A DNA stretch of 64,000 bases, taken from positions 1,550,001 to 1,614,000 of the forward strand of contig NZ_CP157005.1 in the NCBI RefSeq assembly GCF_039904985.1, written 5' to 3'. Position numbers and translations under genes: made by a program. The number at the start of each line of letters is the position of its first letter. The first letter of the stretch is position 1. Source of the stretch: Methylomonas sp. AM2-LC (lineage in GTDB: Bacteria; Pseudomonadota; Gammaproteobacteria; Methylococcales; Methylomonadaceae). Shown here in pieces: positions 16,539-25,866 of this stretch. The notes under the pieces were generated by a model that was not told where the DNA came from, did no database searches, and worked only from the letters and a program-made list of their open reading frames with translations.

Positions 16539-16871
16539 ATGAAAAATAGTCTGTTCCACGAAAACGAGTTTTCTATATTTGGTAAGGCGGCCGCTTATCT
16601 ACCGTTGATTATGGCTACTTCGTTATGCGCATTCAATATTTTTCGAGGCATAGTCCCAACCCCATACGCGTTTATCATTACTATTGCCGGTTTTATGCTG
16701 TTTCTTATTGCCAAAACTTTTGTAATATCCAAAGGCATTGCCGTTTCTTTCGGCACAAAGGTAATGTCGCCAACCATGGCAAATGTTTATCTGCTTGGGT
16801 ATTGGCTTATGATTGTTGGCATTCTTTCAACGTTTGAAGCTATAAACCTGATAATATCAGGTAGTATTTAA
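16539..16871 (+). CDS. Small hypothetical membrane protein (110 aa)
   Basis: Three hydrophobic segments are visible (about residues 18-37, 42-64 and 82-106), joined by short loops; the first 15 residues are polar. No recognisable family motif. It lies 56 bases after dbpA on the same strand and may be co-transcribed with it. It is probably an inner-membrane protein of unknown role. Confidence 0.5.
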   Translation: MKNSLFHENEFSIFGKAAAYLPLIMATSLCAFNIFRGIVPTPYAFIITIAGFMLFLIAKTFVISKGIAVSFGTKVMSPTMANVYLLGYWLMIVGILSTFEAINLIISGSI

Positions 16872-17203
16872 GGATATGATAATTATATGCTAATCTGCTT
16901 CGAAATGTTGGGCTTCGCGTTGCTCTGCCCAACCTACAGTTTTGGCTTTTTACCGGACATTCAAGTTAAATTTACGAACTTCCGCTTAGGGTCGATCTTT
17001 ACTCTTCACTTTAGGATCAGATTGAAACTGATATACTAAATTGTCAGAAATAAAATAGAATTTTAGTAACTATTCACCGTAATGGTCAATTTTTGTAAGA
17101 TATATCCGCAACAGAAAGTACAGCTATAGCACTGGTGCGCATCACTTCGTTCAGCACACCCTACAGCCATTGATTTTAATTGCAAATAAACGACGCTAAA
17201 TAA
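16872..17203. other. Gene-free stretch with REP-like repeats
   Basis: It holds a hairpin with TTGGGC (16908-16913) and GCCCAA (16927-16932), ending AACCTACAG, of the same family as 12752-12788. It also holds GTAACTATTCACCGTAA at 17066-17082, an exact inverted match to the tail of the dispersed repeat at 11939-11955. No coding frame is convincing. Confidence 0.6.
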
Positions 17204-17935
17204 TTACGAATTTACTAACTTTTCCCACAAGCACTCTCCGCCACTGGCTTTATTGATTTTTGCCAGCCGTTGCAGATGGTCCTGTTCTTCCTGCTCGGTG
17301 CATTTGATGATTTTAAGCGGTGGCCTGTCTACTGGCAGGCGGATAAGCGGTTGTTCGTGGCCGCCGTCTGGTTGCTGTTCATCATCCAGTAAGGACGCTT
17401 GTCCGCCCGTCATAATCAGATAAACTTCGGCCAGTATTTCCGCGTCAAGCAAGGCGCCGTGTAATTCGCGTTTACTATTGTCTATGCCGTAGCGTTTGCA
17501 CAAGGCATCCAGACTGTTACGCGCGCCAGGGTGTTTTTGCCGGGCATAGGCCAAGGTGTCGAACACGGTACTATGTGTTTCTATGGTTCGGGTTTCAGAG
17601 GCTAGTTGCCCCAGTTCATGATTGATAAAGCCGACGTCGAAAGGCGCATTATGTATAATTAATTCCGCATCGGCGATAAACGTCATAAAGTCTTCGACTA
17701 CATCTTTAAATTTGGGTTTGTCTTTTAAAAATTGATTGCTGATGCCATGCACTTCGATGGCACCCGCATCAATTTCCCGCTCTGGATTTAAATAAACATG
17801 ATAGTTTTTTTTGGTTAAACGCCGGTTAATCAGTTCCACGCAGCCAATTTCGATGATTTTATGACCCTCTTTAGGGTTAATACCTGTCGTTTCAGTATCA
17901 AGCACTACTTGGCGCACATCTTTCAATTTCTGCAT
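17204..17935 (-). CDS. dnaQ: DNA polymerase III epsilon subunit (3'-5' proofreading exonuclease)
   Basis: The start is the Met of MQKLKDVRQVVLDTETTG (17935, 243 residues); a longer frame runs back into ppk without support. Exonuclease motifs are complete: ExoI DTETTG, ExoII HNAPFDVGFINHEL, and ExoIII HGALLDAEILAEVY. GGQASLL near residue 185 may be the clamp-binding peptide. It removes misincorporated bases within the replicase core. It follows ppk1 by 11 bases on the same strand, an unusual but plausible operon. Confidence 0.93.
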   Translation of the reverse strand: MQKLKDVRQVVLDTETTGINPKEGHKIIEIGCVELINRRLTKKNYHVYLNPEREIDAGAIEVHGISNQFLKDKPKFKDVVEDFMTFIADAELIIHNAPFDVGFINHELGQLASETRTIETHSTVFDTLAYARQKHPGARNSLDALCKRYGIDNSKRELHGALLDAEILAEVYLIMTGGQASLLDDEQQPDGGHEQPLIRLPVDRPPLKIIKCTEQEEQDHLQRLAKINKASGGECLWEKLVNS

Positions 17936-17946
17936 GCTGATTTTCC

Positions 17947-20016
17947 TTATTGACAATAGGCGTTTAATAACTCCGATTGCACCTGATAAATCGGCCATTC
18001 GCCAGGTTTTGTTTGCAAGTATTGTCCATCTGTTTGAAGTAGCCAAGCTTGAGAGTTATCTTTTAAATACCCCTCCAAATCACCCATAATACGCTCACTG
18101 ATTTTTTTATCCGTGATTGGGAAGCAAATTTCCACGCGTCTAAACATATTGCGAGTCATGAGGTCGGCACTAGCGGCATACACTGCCCAGTCGCCACCGT
18201 TCATAAAAGCATAGATGCGTGTGTGTTCTAGAAAACGGCCAACGATAGAACGTACTTCAATATTGTCAGAGACACCCGGTATGCCTGGGCGCAGGCTACA
18301 CACACCACGTACAATCAGCTGAATTTTTACTCCGGCTTGAGAGGCGCGATATAAGGCTTGAATGGCTTGTTCTTCCACCACCGCGTTCACTTTAATAATG
18401 ATTTGTGCGGGTTTGCCTTTCTGCGCATTTTCTATCTCACGCTCGATGAGTTTTATTAAGCCATGATGCAGGGTAAATGGCGACTGTAATAGTTTGTTAA
18501 GCTTACTAACTTTTCCTAAACTGGTTAGTTGCATAAAAATGCGTCTTACATCTTCTCCCAGCTCTTTTTCACTGGAAAATAAAGCGTAGTCGGTATACAG
18601 TTTGGCGGTTTTTGGATGATAATTGCCGGTGCTTAAATGCACGTAGTTGCGTAAAGTATCACCCTCTTTGCGGAGTACCAGACACATTTTGGCGTGGGTT
18701 TTATAGCCTACTACACCATAAACCACATGCGCTGCCGCTTCCTGAAGTTTAGAGGCCAGGCCAATATTATCTTTTTCATCGAAACGGGCGCGTAGTTCGA
18801 TAACTACCGTCACTTCTTTACCCGCTTTAGCAGCCTTGATTAAGGCACCCACCACAGGAGAATCGACACCGGTACGGTACAAAGTTTGTTTAATGGCGAT
18901 GACATCTGGATCAACTGCCGCCTGACGAATAAAATCCACCACCGGATTAAAAGACTCATAGGGATGATGTAGTAAAATATCCTGTTTGCGGATGCTGGCA
19001 AAAAAATCCTTGGTGCGGCCAAATGCCGAGGGTACTGAGGGCTTAAACGATGGAAATTTTAATTCGGGCCGCTCTATCATGTTATACAGTGCCTGAATAC
19101 GGCTCAGATTGACCGGGCCATTGACTCTAAACAAGCGGTCTTGGGTCAGATCGAAGCGAGACAGCAAGAAATTGGCAGTTTCTTCCGGGCAATTGGCATC
19201 AATTTCCAAACGCACTTCATCACCATAATTACGCATCGCCAACTCACCGGCCACCGCCAACAGTAAATCATCTATGGCGTCATCATCCACAAAAAAATCG
19301 CTATTGCGGGTGACTCTGAATTGATAACAGCCTTTTACCGTCATGCCATTAAACAGTTCAGTAATAAAGGCATGAATAATGGATGACAGGAATACAAAGT
19401 CACTGGCACCACTATCGGTTTCGTTGGGTGGTAATTGAATAATACGTGGTAAAGCACGCGGAGCCTGCAAAATGGCGCGGCCACTGTTGCGGCCAAATGC
19501 ATCTTTTCCGGTTAAAGAAATGATGAAATTTAAACTTTTGTTAAGAATGCGCGGAAAAGGGTGGGCTGAGTCCAATCCCACTGGTGTGAGTATCGGTAAT
19601 AATTCTTCGTTAAAATATTTTTCCAACCAGTTTTTTTGCGAGGCACTCCAACGATCACGGCGTAAAAAGCGGATATTTTCCGTTTCCAGGGTGGGAATTA
19701 ATATATCATTTAAAACCCGGTACTGTTCGTCGACCAGACGGTGTGCTTTTATCGCAATTTTTTCCAGTTGTTCTTTAATGTTTAATCCGTCAGTACTGAT
19801 AACATTGGGGTCCATTTCTGCCATTTGTAACAGACTGGCAACCCGTACTTCGTAAAATTCATCAAGATTGGAACAGGATATACACAAGTAATTTAAGCGT
19901 TCCAGTAGCGGTAGTCTTTCGTCCAGCGCTTGGGCTAAAACCCTAACGTTGAATTCTAACAGACTCAGTTCACGGTTAATGTAGAGTTCAGGCGCATTAA
20001 GATCAAAAGGTTCCAT
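17947..20016 (-). CDS. ppk: Polyphosphate kinase 1
   Basis: This 689-residue enzyme reversibly builds polyphosphate from ATP. The N-terminal domain begins YINRELSLLEFNVRVL, a family signature. The autophosphorylated His region is visible as GYKTHAKMCLVLR and the second His as HLSTGNYHPKTAKLYTD. The PLD-like core includes IKQTLYRTG and IELRARFDEK. Length is typical (about 690). The window also has a soluble pyrophosphatase and PPDK, pointing to active phosphate and pyrophosphate economy. It is divergent from cysM across 111 bases. Confidence 0.96.
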   Translation of the reverse strand: MEPFDLNAPELYINRELSLLEFNVRVLAQALDERLPLLERLNYLCISCSNLDEFYEVRVASLLQMAEMDPNVISTDGLNIKEQLEKIAIKAHRLVDEQYRVLNDILIPTLETENIRFLRRDRWSASQKNWLEKYFNEELLPILTPVGLDSAHPFPRILNKSLNFIISLTGKDAFGRNSGRAILQAPRALPRIIQLPPNETDSGASDFVFLSSIIHAFITELFNGMTVKGCYQFRVTRNSDFFVDDDAIDDLLLAVAGELAMRNYGDEVRLEIDANCPEETANFLLSRFDLTQDRLFRVNGPVNLSRIQALYNMIERPELKFPSFKPSVPSAFGRTKDFFASIRKQDILLHHPYESFNPVVDFIRQAAVDPDVIAIKQTLYRTGVDSPVVGALIKAAKAGKEVTVVIELRARFDEKDNIGLASKLQEAAAHVVYGVVGYKTHAKMCLVLRKEGDTLRNYVHLSTGNYHPKTAKLYTDYALFSSEKELGEDVRRIFMQLTSLGKVSKLNKLLQSPFTLHHGLIKLIEREIENAQKGKPAQIIIKVNAVVEEQAIQALYRASQAGVKIQLIVRGVCSLRPGIPGVSDNIEVRSIVGRFLEHTRIYAFMNGGDWAVYAASADLMTRNMFRRVEICFPITDKKISERIMGDLEGYLKDNSQAWLLQTDGQYLQTKPGEWPIYQVQSELLNAYCQ

Positions 20017-20127
20017 AAAAAATAGTGTTTGAACTGATTAGGTTAGAAAAGGAAGTGAAGACCGTTAAGCTGAGAAAATCCTGATTTGATATAATTTAAA
20101 TTCGAATAGTAATCAGTATAGAGCACC

Positions 20128-21018
20128 ATGAATTTTCCTACCATAGAGTCATTTGTCGGTAATACACCCTTGGTTCGTTTGCAACGATTAAGCTTAACGA
20201 CTAATAATACCATTTTGGTGAAATTAGAGGGTAATAATCCTGCAGGTTCGGTTAAGGACCGTCCTGCACTGAGCATGATAAAACATGCTGAGGAAAGAGG
20301 TGAAATTAAGCCTGGTGATCGCCTGATCGAAGCGACCAGCGGTAACACAGGAATTGCCTTGGCCATGGCCGCAGCTATCAAAGGTTATAAAATGACTTTG
20401 ATAATGCCGGATAATATGAGTTCAGAGCGGATTGCATCCATGAAAGCTTACGGCGCAGATATTATCTTAACGCCTGCGACTGGCAGTATGGAGGCTGCTA
20501 TCGATCTGGCTAAGACTATGGAGGCTAATGGCGAAGGCCGGATTTTGGATCAGTTTTCCAATCCAGATAACCCACTCGCACATTTTGAGTCTACAGGTCC
20601 TGAAATTTGGCGAGATACGCAGGGTAAAATTACGCATTTTGTCAGTTCAATGGGAACTACAGGTACCATTATGGGTACTTCTCGGTATTTGAAAGCACAA
20701 AACCCTGCTGTACAAATTGTGGGAGTGCAGCCAGCAGGCCAGTCAAAAATTCCGGGAATTCGCCGTTGGCCACAAGAATATTTGCCCAAAATATACGATG
20801 CAAACCAAGTGGACAGAATCATAGAAGTCGATCAACTGTCAGCAGAAAATACGACCCGGGCTTTAGCTGCACAAGAAGGTATTTTTGCCGGAATTTCCTC
20901 CGGTGGAGCCGTTTATGCTGCTTTGGAACTCGCAAAAACAGTCGAGAACGCATTGATTGTAGCGATAGTCTGTGATCGGGGCGACCGCTATCTATCTACT
21001 GGAGTGTTTCCAGATTAA
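20128..21018 (+). CDS. cysM: Cysteine synthase B (O-acetylserine sulfhydrylase)
   Basis: This 296-residue PLP enzyme of fold type II has the PLP lysine in NPAGSVKDRPALSM (about residue 41), the substrate loop EATSGNTGIALA and the phosphate loop SMGTTGTIMG. PAGQSKIPGIRRWPQEYLPK matches CysM more than CysK. It makes cysteine from O-acetylserine and sulfide, or S-sulfocysteine from thiosulfate. A single gene transcribed divergently from ppk. Confidence 0.93.
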   Translation: MNFPTIESFVGNTPLVRLQRLSLTTNNTILVKLEGNNPAGSVKDRPALSMIKHAEERGEIKPGDRLIEATSGNTGIALAMAAAIKGYKMTLIMPDNMSSERIASMKAYGADIILTPATGSMEAAIDLAKTMEANGEGRILDQFSNPDNPLAHFESTGPEIWRDTQGKITHFVSSMGTTGTIMGTSRYLKAQNPAVQIVGVQPAGQSKIPGIRRWPQEYLPKIYDANQVDRIIEVDQLSAENTTRALAAQEGIFAGISSGGAVYAALELAKTVENALIVAIVCDRGDRYLSTGVFPD

Positions 21019-21036
21019 CCGAACAGAATAACTAAA

Positions 21037-21118
21037 CTCTGCATACATCAAATTTTAGGTTTACTGCCAGTCTCGCAGAGTAAAAACTCAAGCCTACTGA
21101 AATTTGATATGCGTAGAG
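21037..21118. repeat. Long imperfect inverted repeat after cysM
   Basis: CTCTGCATACATCAAATTTT (21037-21056) and AAATTTGATATGCGTAGAG (21100-21118) are near-complements with a few mismatches around a 43-base loop. It lies just past cysM and may act as a terminator or be a small dispersed palindrome. No U-tract directly follows. Confidence 0.5.
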
Positions 21119-21221
21119 CATAAGTTTCATGCGAACTGATGCCCTCAGGGCCAACCAGACACGCGCATTTTTGCAGAGCCATCAGTAACACTGTGGCGGC
21201 ATAATTAACATTGAACAACAT

Positions 21222-22547
21222 ATGGCATATAAGAAAAAATTACCACAGGAAGCAATCAGCGTTACTATTGAATCTTTATCGCACGATGGACGCGGCGTAG
21301 CCCGTGTTGATGGCAAAGTGGTTTTTATTGATGAAGCTTTACCCGGTGAACAGGTTGAATTTGTTTACACCGATAGTCACCGAGATTATGCGGAAGGTAA
21401 AGTGGTTAATGTCCTTAATCCCTCTGCGCAACGCATTAAGCCGGGTTGCGCTCATTACGGTGTTTGTGGAGGCTGTAGTTTTCAGCATGTCGCGGATGCT
21501 GAGCAAATTATCATCAAAGAAGGCTTGCTCAAAGAACAGTTTAGCCGTATCGGTAAATTGCAAATCCCAAACATATGGGAGTCCTTGACGGGTCCACATT
21601 GGGGTTATCGTTGCAAAGCCAGAATGGGCGTTAAATATGTCGCAAAAAAAGGCAGAGTACTGGTAGGTTTTCGGGAGCGCCGTCATCCTTATTTAGCGGA
21701 AATCGATAGCTGTAAAGTGATGCATCCCTTGGTCGGTGAGAATTTATTGGCCTTAGGCGAAATGATTGCCTGTTTAACTATTAAAGATAAAATTCCGCAA
21801 ATAGAAGTAGCGATTGGTGATCAGGATTGTGTGTTGGCGTTTAGGGTTTTAGAGCCACCAACGCTGCTGGATAAACAACACATGCGTGAGTTTGCACATA
21901 AATATGGGGTAAGCATTTGCCTGCAACCCAAAGGTCCTGACAGCATAGTGCCTTTAGACGGAGAGGCTGAAATAACACCTTATTATGTATTACCGGATCT
22001 GGGGTTGACCTTTAAATTTAAGCCTGCCATGTTTACACAAGTTAATTACGAAATTAACCGTAAGATGATCAATCGGGCTTTGGACGCATTGGAACTGACC
22101 AGGCAGGATAGAGTACTGGATTTGTTTTGCGGTTTAGGTAACTTTACTTTACCTTTAGCCACTAAGGCTGGGGAGGTGGTGGGTGTAGAAGGTGATTTAC
22201 CGTTGGTTAATCATGCTAAAGAAAATGCGCGTTTAAACAATCTGGATAATGTCGAATTTTATGCGGCAGATTTAACTAAAGATGTGAGTACGCAGCCGTG
22301 GAGCCAACAAAAATTTAATAAAATTTTACTTGATCCCTCGCGAGCAGGTGCAGCGGAAATATTACACAATTTTAAGCACTGGCAGCCAGAGCGTATTGTC
22401 TATGTATCTTGCAATCCATCTACTCTGGCCAGAGATGCAGGCATATTGGTCAATGAATTGGGTTATACATTAGTTAAAGCAGGGGTGATGGATATGTTTC
22501 CGCAAACAGCACATGTAGAATCAATTGCCTTGTTTGTAAAAGCATGA
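21222..22547 (+). CDS. rlmD: 23S rRNA (uracil-1939-C5)-methyltransferase RlmD
   Basis: This 441-residue SAM enzyme starts with a TRAM domain (ISVTIESLSHDGRGVARV, residues 13-30). It then has the Fe-S cluster cysteines (CAHYGVCGGCSFQH and a later Cys in IDSCKVMHP). The methyltransferase domain carries DLFCGLGNFTLPLA, LLDPSRAGA and the catalytic Cys in YVSCNPSTLARD. It methylates U1939 of 23S rRNA. Its stop overlaps the next gene by four bases. Confidence 0.94.
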   Translation: MAYKKKLPQEAISVTIESLSHDGRGVARVDGKVVFIDEALPGEQVEFVYTDSHRDYAEGKVVNVLNPSAQRIKPGCAHYGVCGGCSFQHVADAEQIIIKEGLLKEQFSRIGKLQIPNIWESLTGPHWGYRCKARMGVKYVAKKGRVLVGFRERRHPYLAEIDSCKVMHPLVGENLLALGEMIACLTIKDKIPQIEVAIGDQDCVLAFRVLEPPTLLDKQHMREFAHKYGVSICLQPKGPDSIVPLDGEAEITPYYVLPDLGLTFKFKPAMFTQVNYEINRKMINRALDALELTRQDRVLDLFCGLGNFTLPLATKAGEVVGVEGDLPLVNHAKENARLNNLDNVEFYAADLTKDVSTQPWSQQKFNKILLDPSRAGAAEILHNFKHWQPERIVYVSCNPSTLARDAGILVNELGYTLVKAGVMDMFPQTAHVESIALFVKA

Positions 22548-23038
22548 AGCTAGAAATTGAGCGTTATATAGATATTTCTATAGCTGAACAACGCTTGGCG
22601 GTGCTGGAAATGGGTGAAATTAGCCAAACGTTTCCAGTATCGACGGCTAAAAAGGGTGCTGGTCAACGTAAAGGCAGTGAATGTACACCGCTGGGCTGGC
22701 ACTGTATTCGTGCAAAAATTGGTGGTAATGCTGTCATTAATAGCGTTTTTGTCGGTCGCCGTGCAACGGGTGAGATATACACGCCGCAACTTGCTGTTGC
22801 AGAGCCAGATCGTGATTGGATATTGAGTCGTATTCTCTGGTTGGGCGGTTTAGAAGCCGGTATAAACCGCTATGGAGATGTAGACACCAGTTGGCGTTAT
22901 ATTTATATCCATGGTAGCCCCGATGACACTGTATTGGCTGGTCCTGCCTCACATGGTTGTATTCGTATGCTAAATAGTGATGTGATTACTCTGTATAACT
23001 GGGTTAATGTCGGTTGTCGGGTGTTTATTCATGAGTAG
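22544..23038 (+). CDS. L,D-transpeptidase (YkuD) family protein without signal peptide
   Basis: This 164-residue YkuD domain protein has the catalytic signature IHGSPDDTVLAGPASHGCIR (His, then Ser-His-Gly-Cys). The family cross-links or modifies peptidoglycan peptides in the periplasm. No signal sequence is seen: the protein starts MKLEIERYIDISIAEQRLAV, already inside the domain. The ATG overlaps rlmD by four bases and truA follows after six, so it is coupled to RNA-modification genes. Either export is unconventional, or the start is misplaced, or the protein acts elsewhere. Confidence 0.85.
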   Translation: MKLEIERYIDISIAEQRLAVLEMGEISQTFPVSTAKKGAGQRKGSECTPLGWHCIRAKIGGNAVINSVFVGRRATGEIYTPQLAVAEPDRDWILSRILWLGGLEAGINRYGDVDTSWRYIYIHGSPDDTVLAGPASHGCIRMLNSDVITLYNWVNVGCRVFIHE

Positions 23039-23044
23039 TTAGTC

Positions 23045-23848
23045 ATGACGCGTATTGTTCTAGGTGTTGAATATGATGGTAGTGCCTTTTCTGGTTGGCA
23101 ATGGCAGACCAATAAACGTACTGTGCAAAGCGAACTGCAAACTGCATTGAGCAAGATTGCCGATCAGGAAATTAGTGTCATTTGTGCTGGCCGCACCGAT
23201 GCGGGCGTTCACGCATTAGAGCAGGTGGTACATTTCGATACACAGGCGGATCGTGATATTAAGGCATGGGTATTAGGGGTAAACAGTGCTTTGTCTGACG
23301 ACGTGCGCGTTACTTGGGCGCAGCCTGCAGTAGCGGATTTTCATGCCCGTTATAGTGCTATTGCCCGTTTTTATCGGTATGTCATTCTGAATCGAGCCAT
23401 GAAATCCGCTTTATTCAAATCGCAGGTTACTTGGTGTTATCAGGAGTTGGATGCAGATAAGATGCATAGAGCCGCACAATATTTGCTTGGCGAACACGAC
23501 TTCAGTTCATTTAGAGCGCAAGGCTGCCAATCAAAAAGCCCTTGGCGCATGATGCATTTCATCGATGTGTATCGGCGAGATGAGCAGGTTATTATTGATA
23601 TTTGTGCCAATGCGTTCCTACACCATATGGTTAGAAATATCACGGGTGTTTTAATGGAAATTGGTATGGGACGGCAGCCGGAAAATTGGACACAGCATTT
23701 ATTGCACATAAAAGATCGTGCGCAAGCGGGGGTTACCGCTCCACCTCATGGCTTGCACTTAGGGGCTGTTTATTATCCAGAATGCTATGCTATCCACAAA
23801 CACCCGGTGTTTGATAAACTGCCAAAAGATGTACGGCGTTTTGATTAA
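23045..23848 (+). CDS. truA: tRNA pseudouridine(38-40) synthase TruA
   Basis: This 267-residue enzyme isomerises uridines in the tRNA anticodon stem-loop. The catalytic Asp is in CAGRTDAGVHALEQVVHFD (about residue 52), and family signatures LGVEYDGSAFSGWQWQ and FLHHMVRNITGVLMEIG are present. It is co-directional with rlmD and the L,D-transpeptidase gene in one tight cluster. Confidence 0.95.
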   Translation: MTRIVLGVEYDGSAFSGWQWQTNKRTVQSELQTALSKIADQEISVICAGRTDAGVHALEQVVHFDTQADRDIKAWVLGVNSALSDDVRVTWAQPAVADFHARYSAIARFYRYVILNRAMKSALFKSQVTWCYQELDADKMHRAAQYLLGEHDFSSFRAQGCQSKSPWRMMHFIDVYRRDEQVIIDICANAFLHHMVRNITGVLMEIGMGRQPENWTQHLLHIKDRAQAGVTAPPHGLHLGAVYYPECYAIHKHPVFDKLPKDVRRFD

Positions 23849-23925
23849 TTGTTTGCTGCTGTAGATATTTCTCTGCTGTCTGTGAGGGTGGTAGTTGGCC
23901 AAAATGCAGTTTTTCGAGGTTATCA

Positions 23926-25845
23926 ATGAATGTTTCTCTCTACCTGGCAGCAATATACAAATGTCTGCGCTTACCGGTAGTTGTTTGTTTTATTGTAAGC
24001 TTGATCACTATTGCAGGCTGTTTAGGTTTGCAGTCGCTAGGCGTGTTGCAAGGGCTGGAATTAAGTGCTTATGATAGACTTTTGTTGTTTAGGGACACGA
24101 CTAAGCTTGATGATCGCATTACTGTGATTGGTGAAACGGAAGCGGATATTCGTCGCTATGGCCATCCTATACCGGATCAGGTATTTGCTGATGCCCTGCA
24201 AATTGTGGAAAATGCAGGCGTTAGAGTGATTGGTGTTGATAAATACCGTGACAGGCCTGCACCTCCAGGAGCGGAAGCTCTGCAAAAACTATTACAGCAT
24301 TATCAGAATATTGTTTGGGTATTTTTTGCTGGTAACCAACAAACAGATACCATCACTGCACCTGCCGCATTGTTAGAAAAGCCTGAACAAATCGGGTTTA
24401 GCAATATTATTCTGGATGCCGATGATGTCAGCAGACGTGGTTTGTTGTTTTTAGAGGTGGATGGCAATAGCTTTTATTCTTTCCCATTACTGATCACTCT
24501 GCAATATTTGGCAAAAGAGAATATCGGTGCTGAAAATGATGAGCAGGGCGCGCTTAAATTAAATACGGTAAGTTTGCCTCGAATTGATGCACATTTTGGT
24601 GCTTATCGGCATATAGATACCAATGGCTATCAAATTATGCTGCAATATCCTGGCTTGCCTCAATCCTATCGCTTTTTTACCTTAGGCGATTTACTGGATG
24701 GTAAAATACCAGCACAGGCACTACAAGATAAAATAGTTTTGTTCGGTGGCTTCGCCCCTAGCTTACATGATTACCGTCTACTGCCCAATGAAATTAGACG
24801 TTATGGTGTAGAGCAGCACGCTTATTTTATTAGTCAGTTGTTGAATGCGGCACTGGAACACACACTGCCATTCGCTGCATGGGCAGATAGTGGAGAAAAT
24901 GCGTGGTTGATCTGCTGGTGTTTAGTTGGTGCATATACAGGCTTACGCCGCTTGAGCTTAATCTGGCTGTTGTTGATCATTGTTGTTGAATTTCTGTTGT
25001 TGTTAGTCTGCGATGTGATACTGATGCGAAATGGCTGGTGGATACCGGTCATTGCCCCTTTAGTGGGGTGGGGCAGTGCCTTGGCACTAAGTGTGTTATA
25101 TTTTTCCAGTCGTGAAAGGGCAGAAAGACGTCAATTGATGCAACTATTCGCTAGTCACGTGTCGAAAGAAGTTGCGAATAGATTATGGAAAGATCGTGAG
25201 CAGTTTTTTAATGAAGGAGGGGTGCGCCCTGTGACACTCACCGCAACTGTCATGTTTACTGATTTAAGCAATTTCACTTCAGTTGCGGAAAATATGGAAC
25301 CCATAGTGTTAATGAAATGGTTAAATCAGTATATGGAAGTGATGAGTGCCTGTATCATTGAACACGGTGGTGTCATTAATAAATACATTGGTGATGCCAT
25401 TATGGCAGTGTTTGGAGTGCCCATTAAAAGCGAAACCGAAGCCGCTATTGCATACGATGCACAGCGTGCGGTACATTGTGCAATGCAATTTGCAGAACGC
25501 TTGCGCACGCTGAATCAGCATTGGCAGCAGCAAGGTTTGCCTAGTATTACCATGCGTGCTGGTGTTTATACGGGTTCGCTGGTGGCAGGTAGTTTTGGCG
25601 GTTCGCTACGTATGGAGTTTACTGTGATTGGAGATACAGTAAATATTGCTTCGCGGCTTGAAAGTTTTGATAAAAACATAGCTCAACCCACGCCTGAACA
25701 TCCCTGTAGGGTGTTAATTGGGGAAACAACACAGAGCTATGTGAGTGAGCTTTATCCCACACAAATAGTGGGGGAGTTTCAGTTGAAAGGGAAAAATAAA
25801 TTTTTAAAGATTTTTCAAGTTTTAGGTGCAGAGCGTAGCTTTTAG
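23926..25845 (+). CDS. CHASE2-domain adenylate/guanylate cyclase
   Basis: This 639-residue membrane protein has an N-terminal membrane helix (about residues 20-40), a periplasmic CHASE2 sensor domain (about 45-305), and two or three membrane helices (about 328-385). A cytoplasmic class III cyclase domain follows (about 430-630). Metal-binding Asp lies in VMFTDLSNFTSVAE, the second in NKYIGDAIMAVFG, and the core GDTVNIASRLES is present. It makes a cyclic nucleotide in response to an unknown signal. It is followed 21 bases later by a DUF928 gene, which often accompanies CHASE2 proteins. Confidence 0.9.
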   Translation: MNVSLYLAAIYKCLRLPVVVCFIVSLITIAGCLGLQSLGVLQGLELSAYDRLLLFRDTTKLDDRITVIGETEADIRRYGHPIPDQVFADALQIVENAGVRVIGVDKYRDRPAPPGAEALQKLLQHYQNIVWVFFAGNQQTDTITAPAALLEKPEQIGFSNIILDADDVSRRGLLFLEVDGNSFYSFPLLITLQYLAKENIGAENDEQGALKLNTVSLPRIDAHFGAYRHIDTNGYQIMLQYPGLPQSYRFFTLGDLLDGKIPAQALQDKIVLFGGFAPSLHDYRLLPNEIRRYGVEQHAYFISQLLNAALEHTLPFAAWADSGENAWLICWCLVGAYTGLRRLSLIWLLLIIVVEFLLLLVCDVILMRNGWWIPVIAPLVGWGSALALSVLYFSSRERAERRQLMQLFASHVSKEVANRLWKDREQFFNEGGVRPVTLTATVMFTDLSNFTSVAENMEPIVLMKWLNQYMEVMSACIIEHGGVINKYIGDAIMAVFGVPIKSETEAAIAYDAQRAVHCAMQFAERLRTLNQHWQQQGLPSITMRAGVYTGSLVAGSFGGSLRMEFTVIGDTVNIASRLESFDKNIAQPTPEHPCRVLIGETTQSYVSELYPTQIVGEFQLKGKNKFLKIFQVLGAERSF

Positions 25846-25866
25846 TGACTTGACTGGAGTGATATT

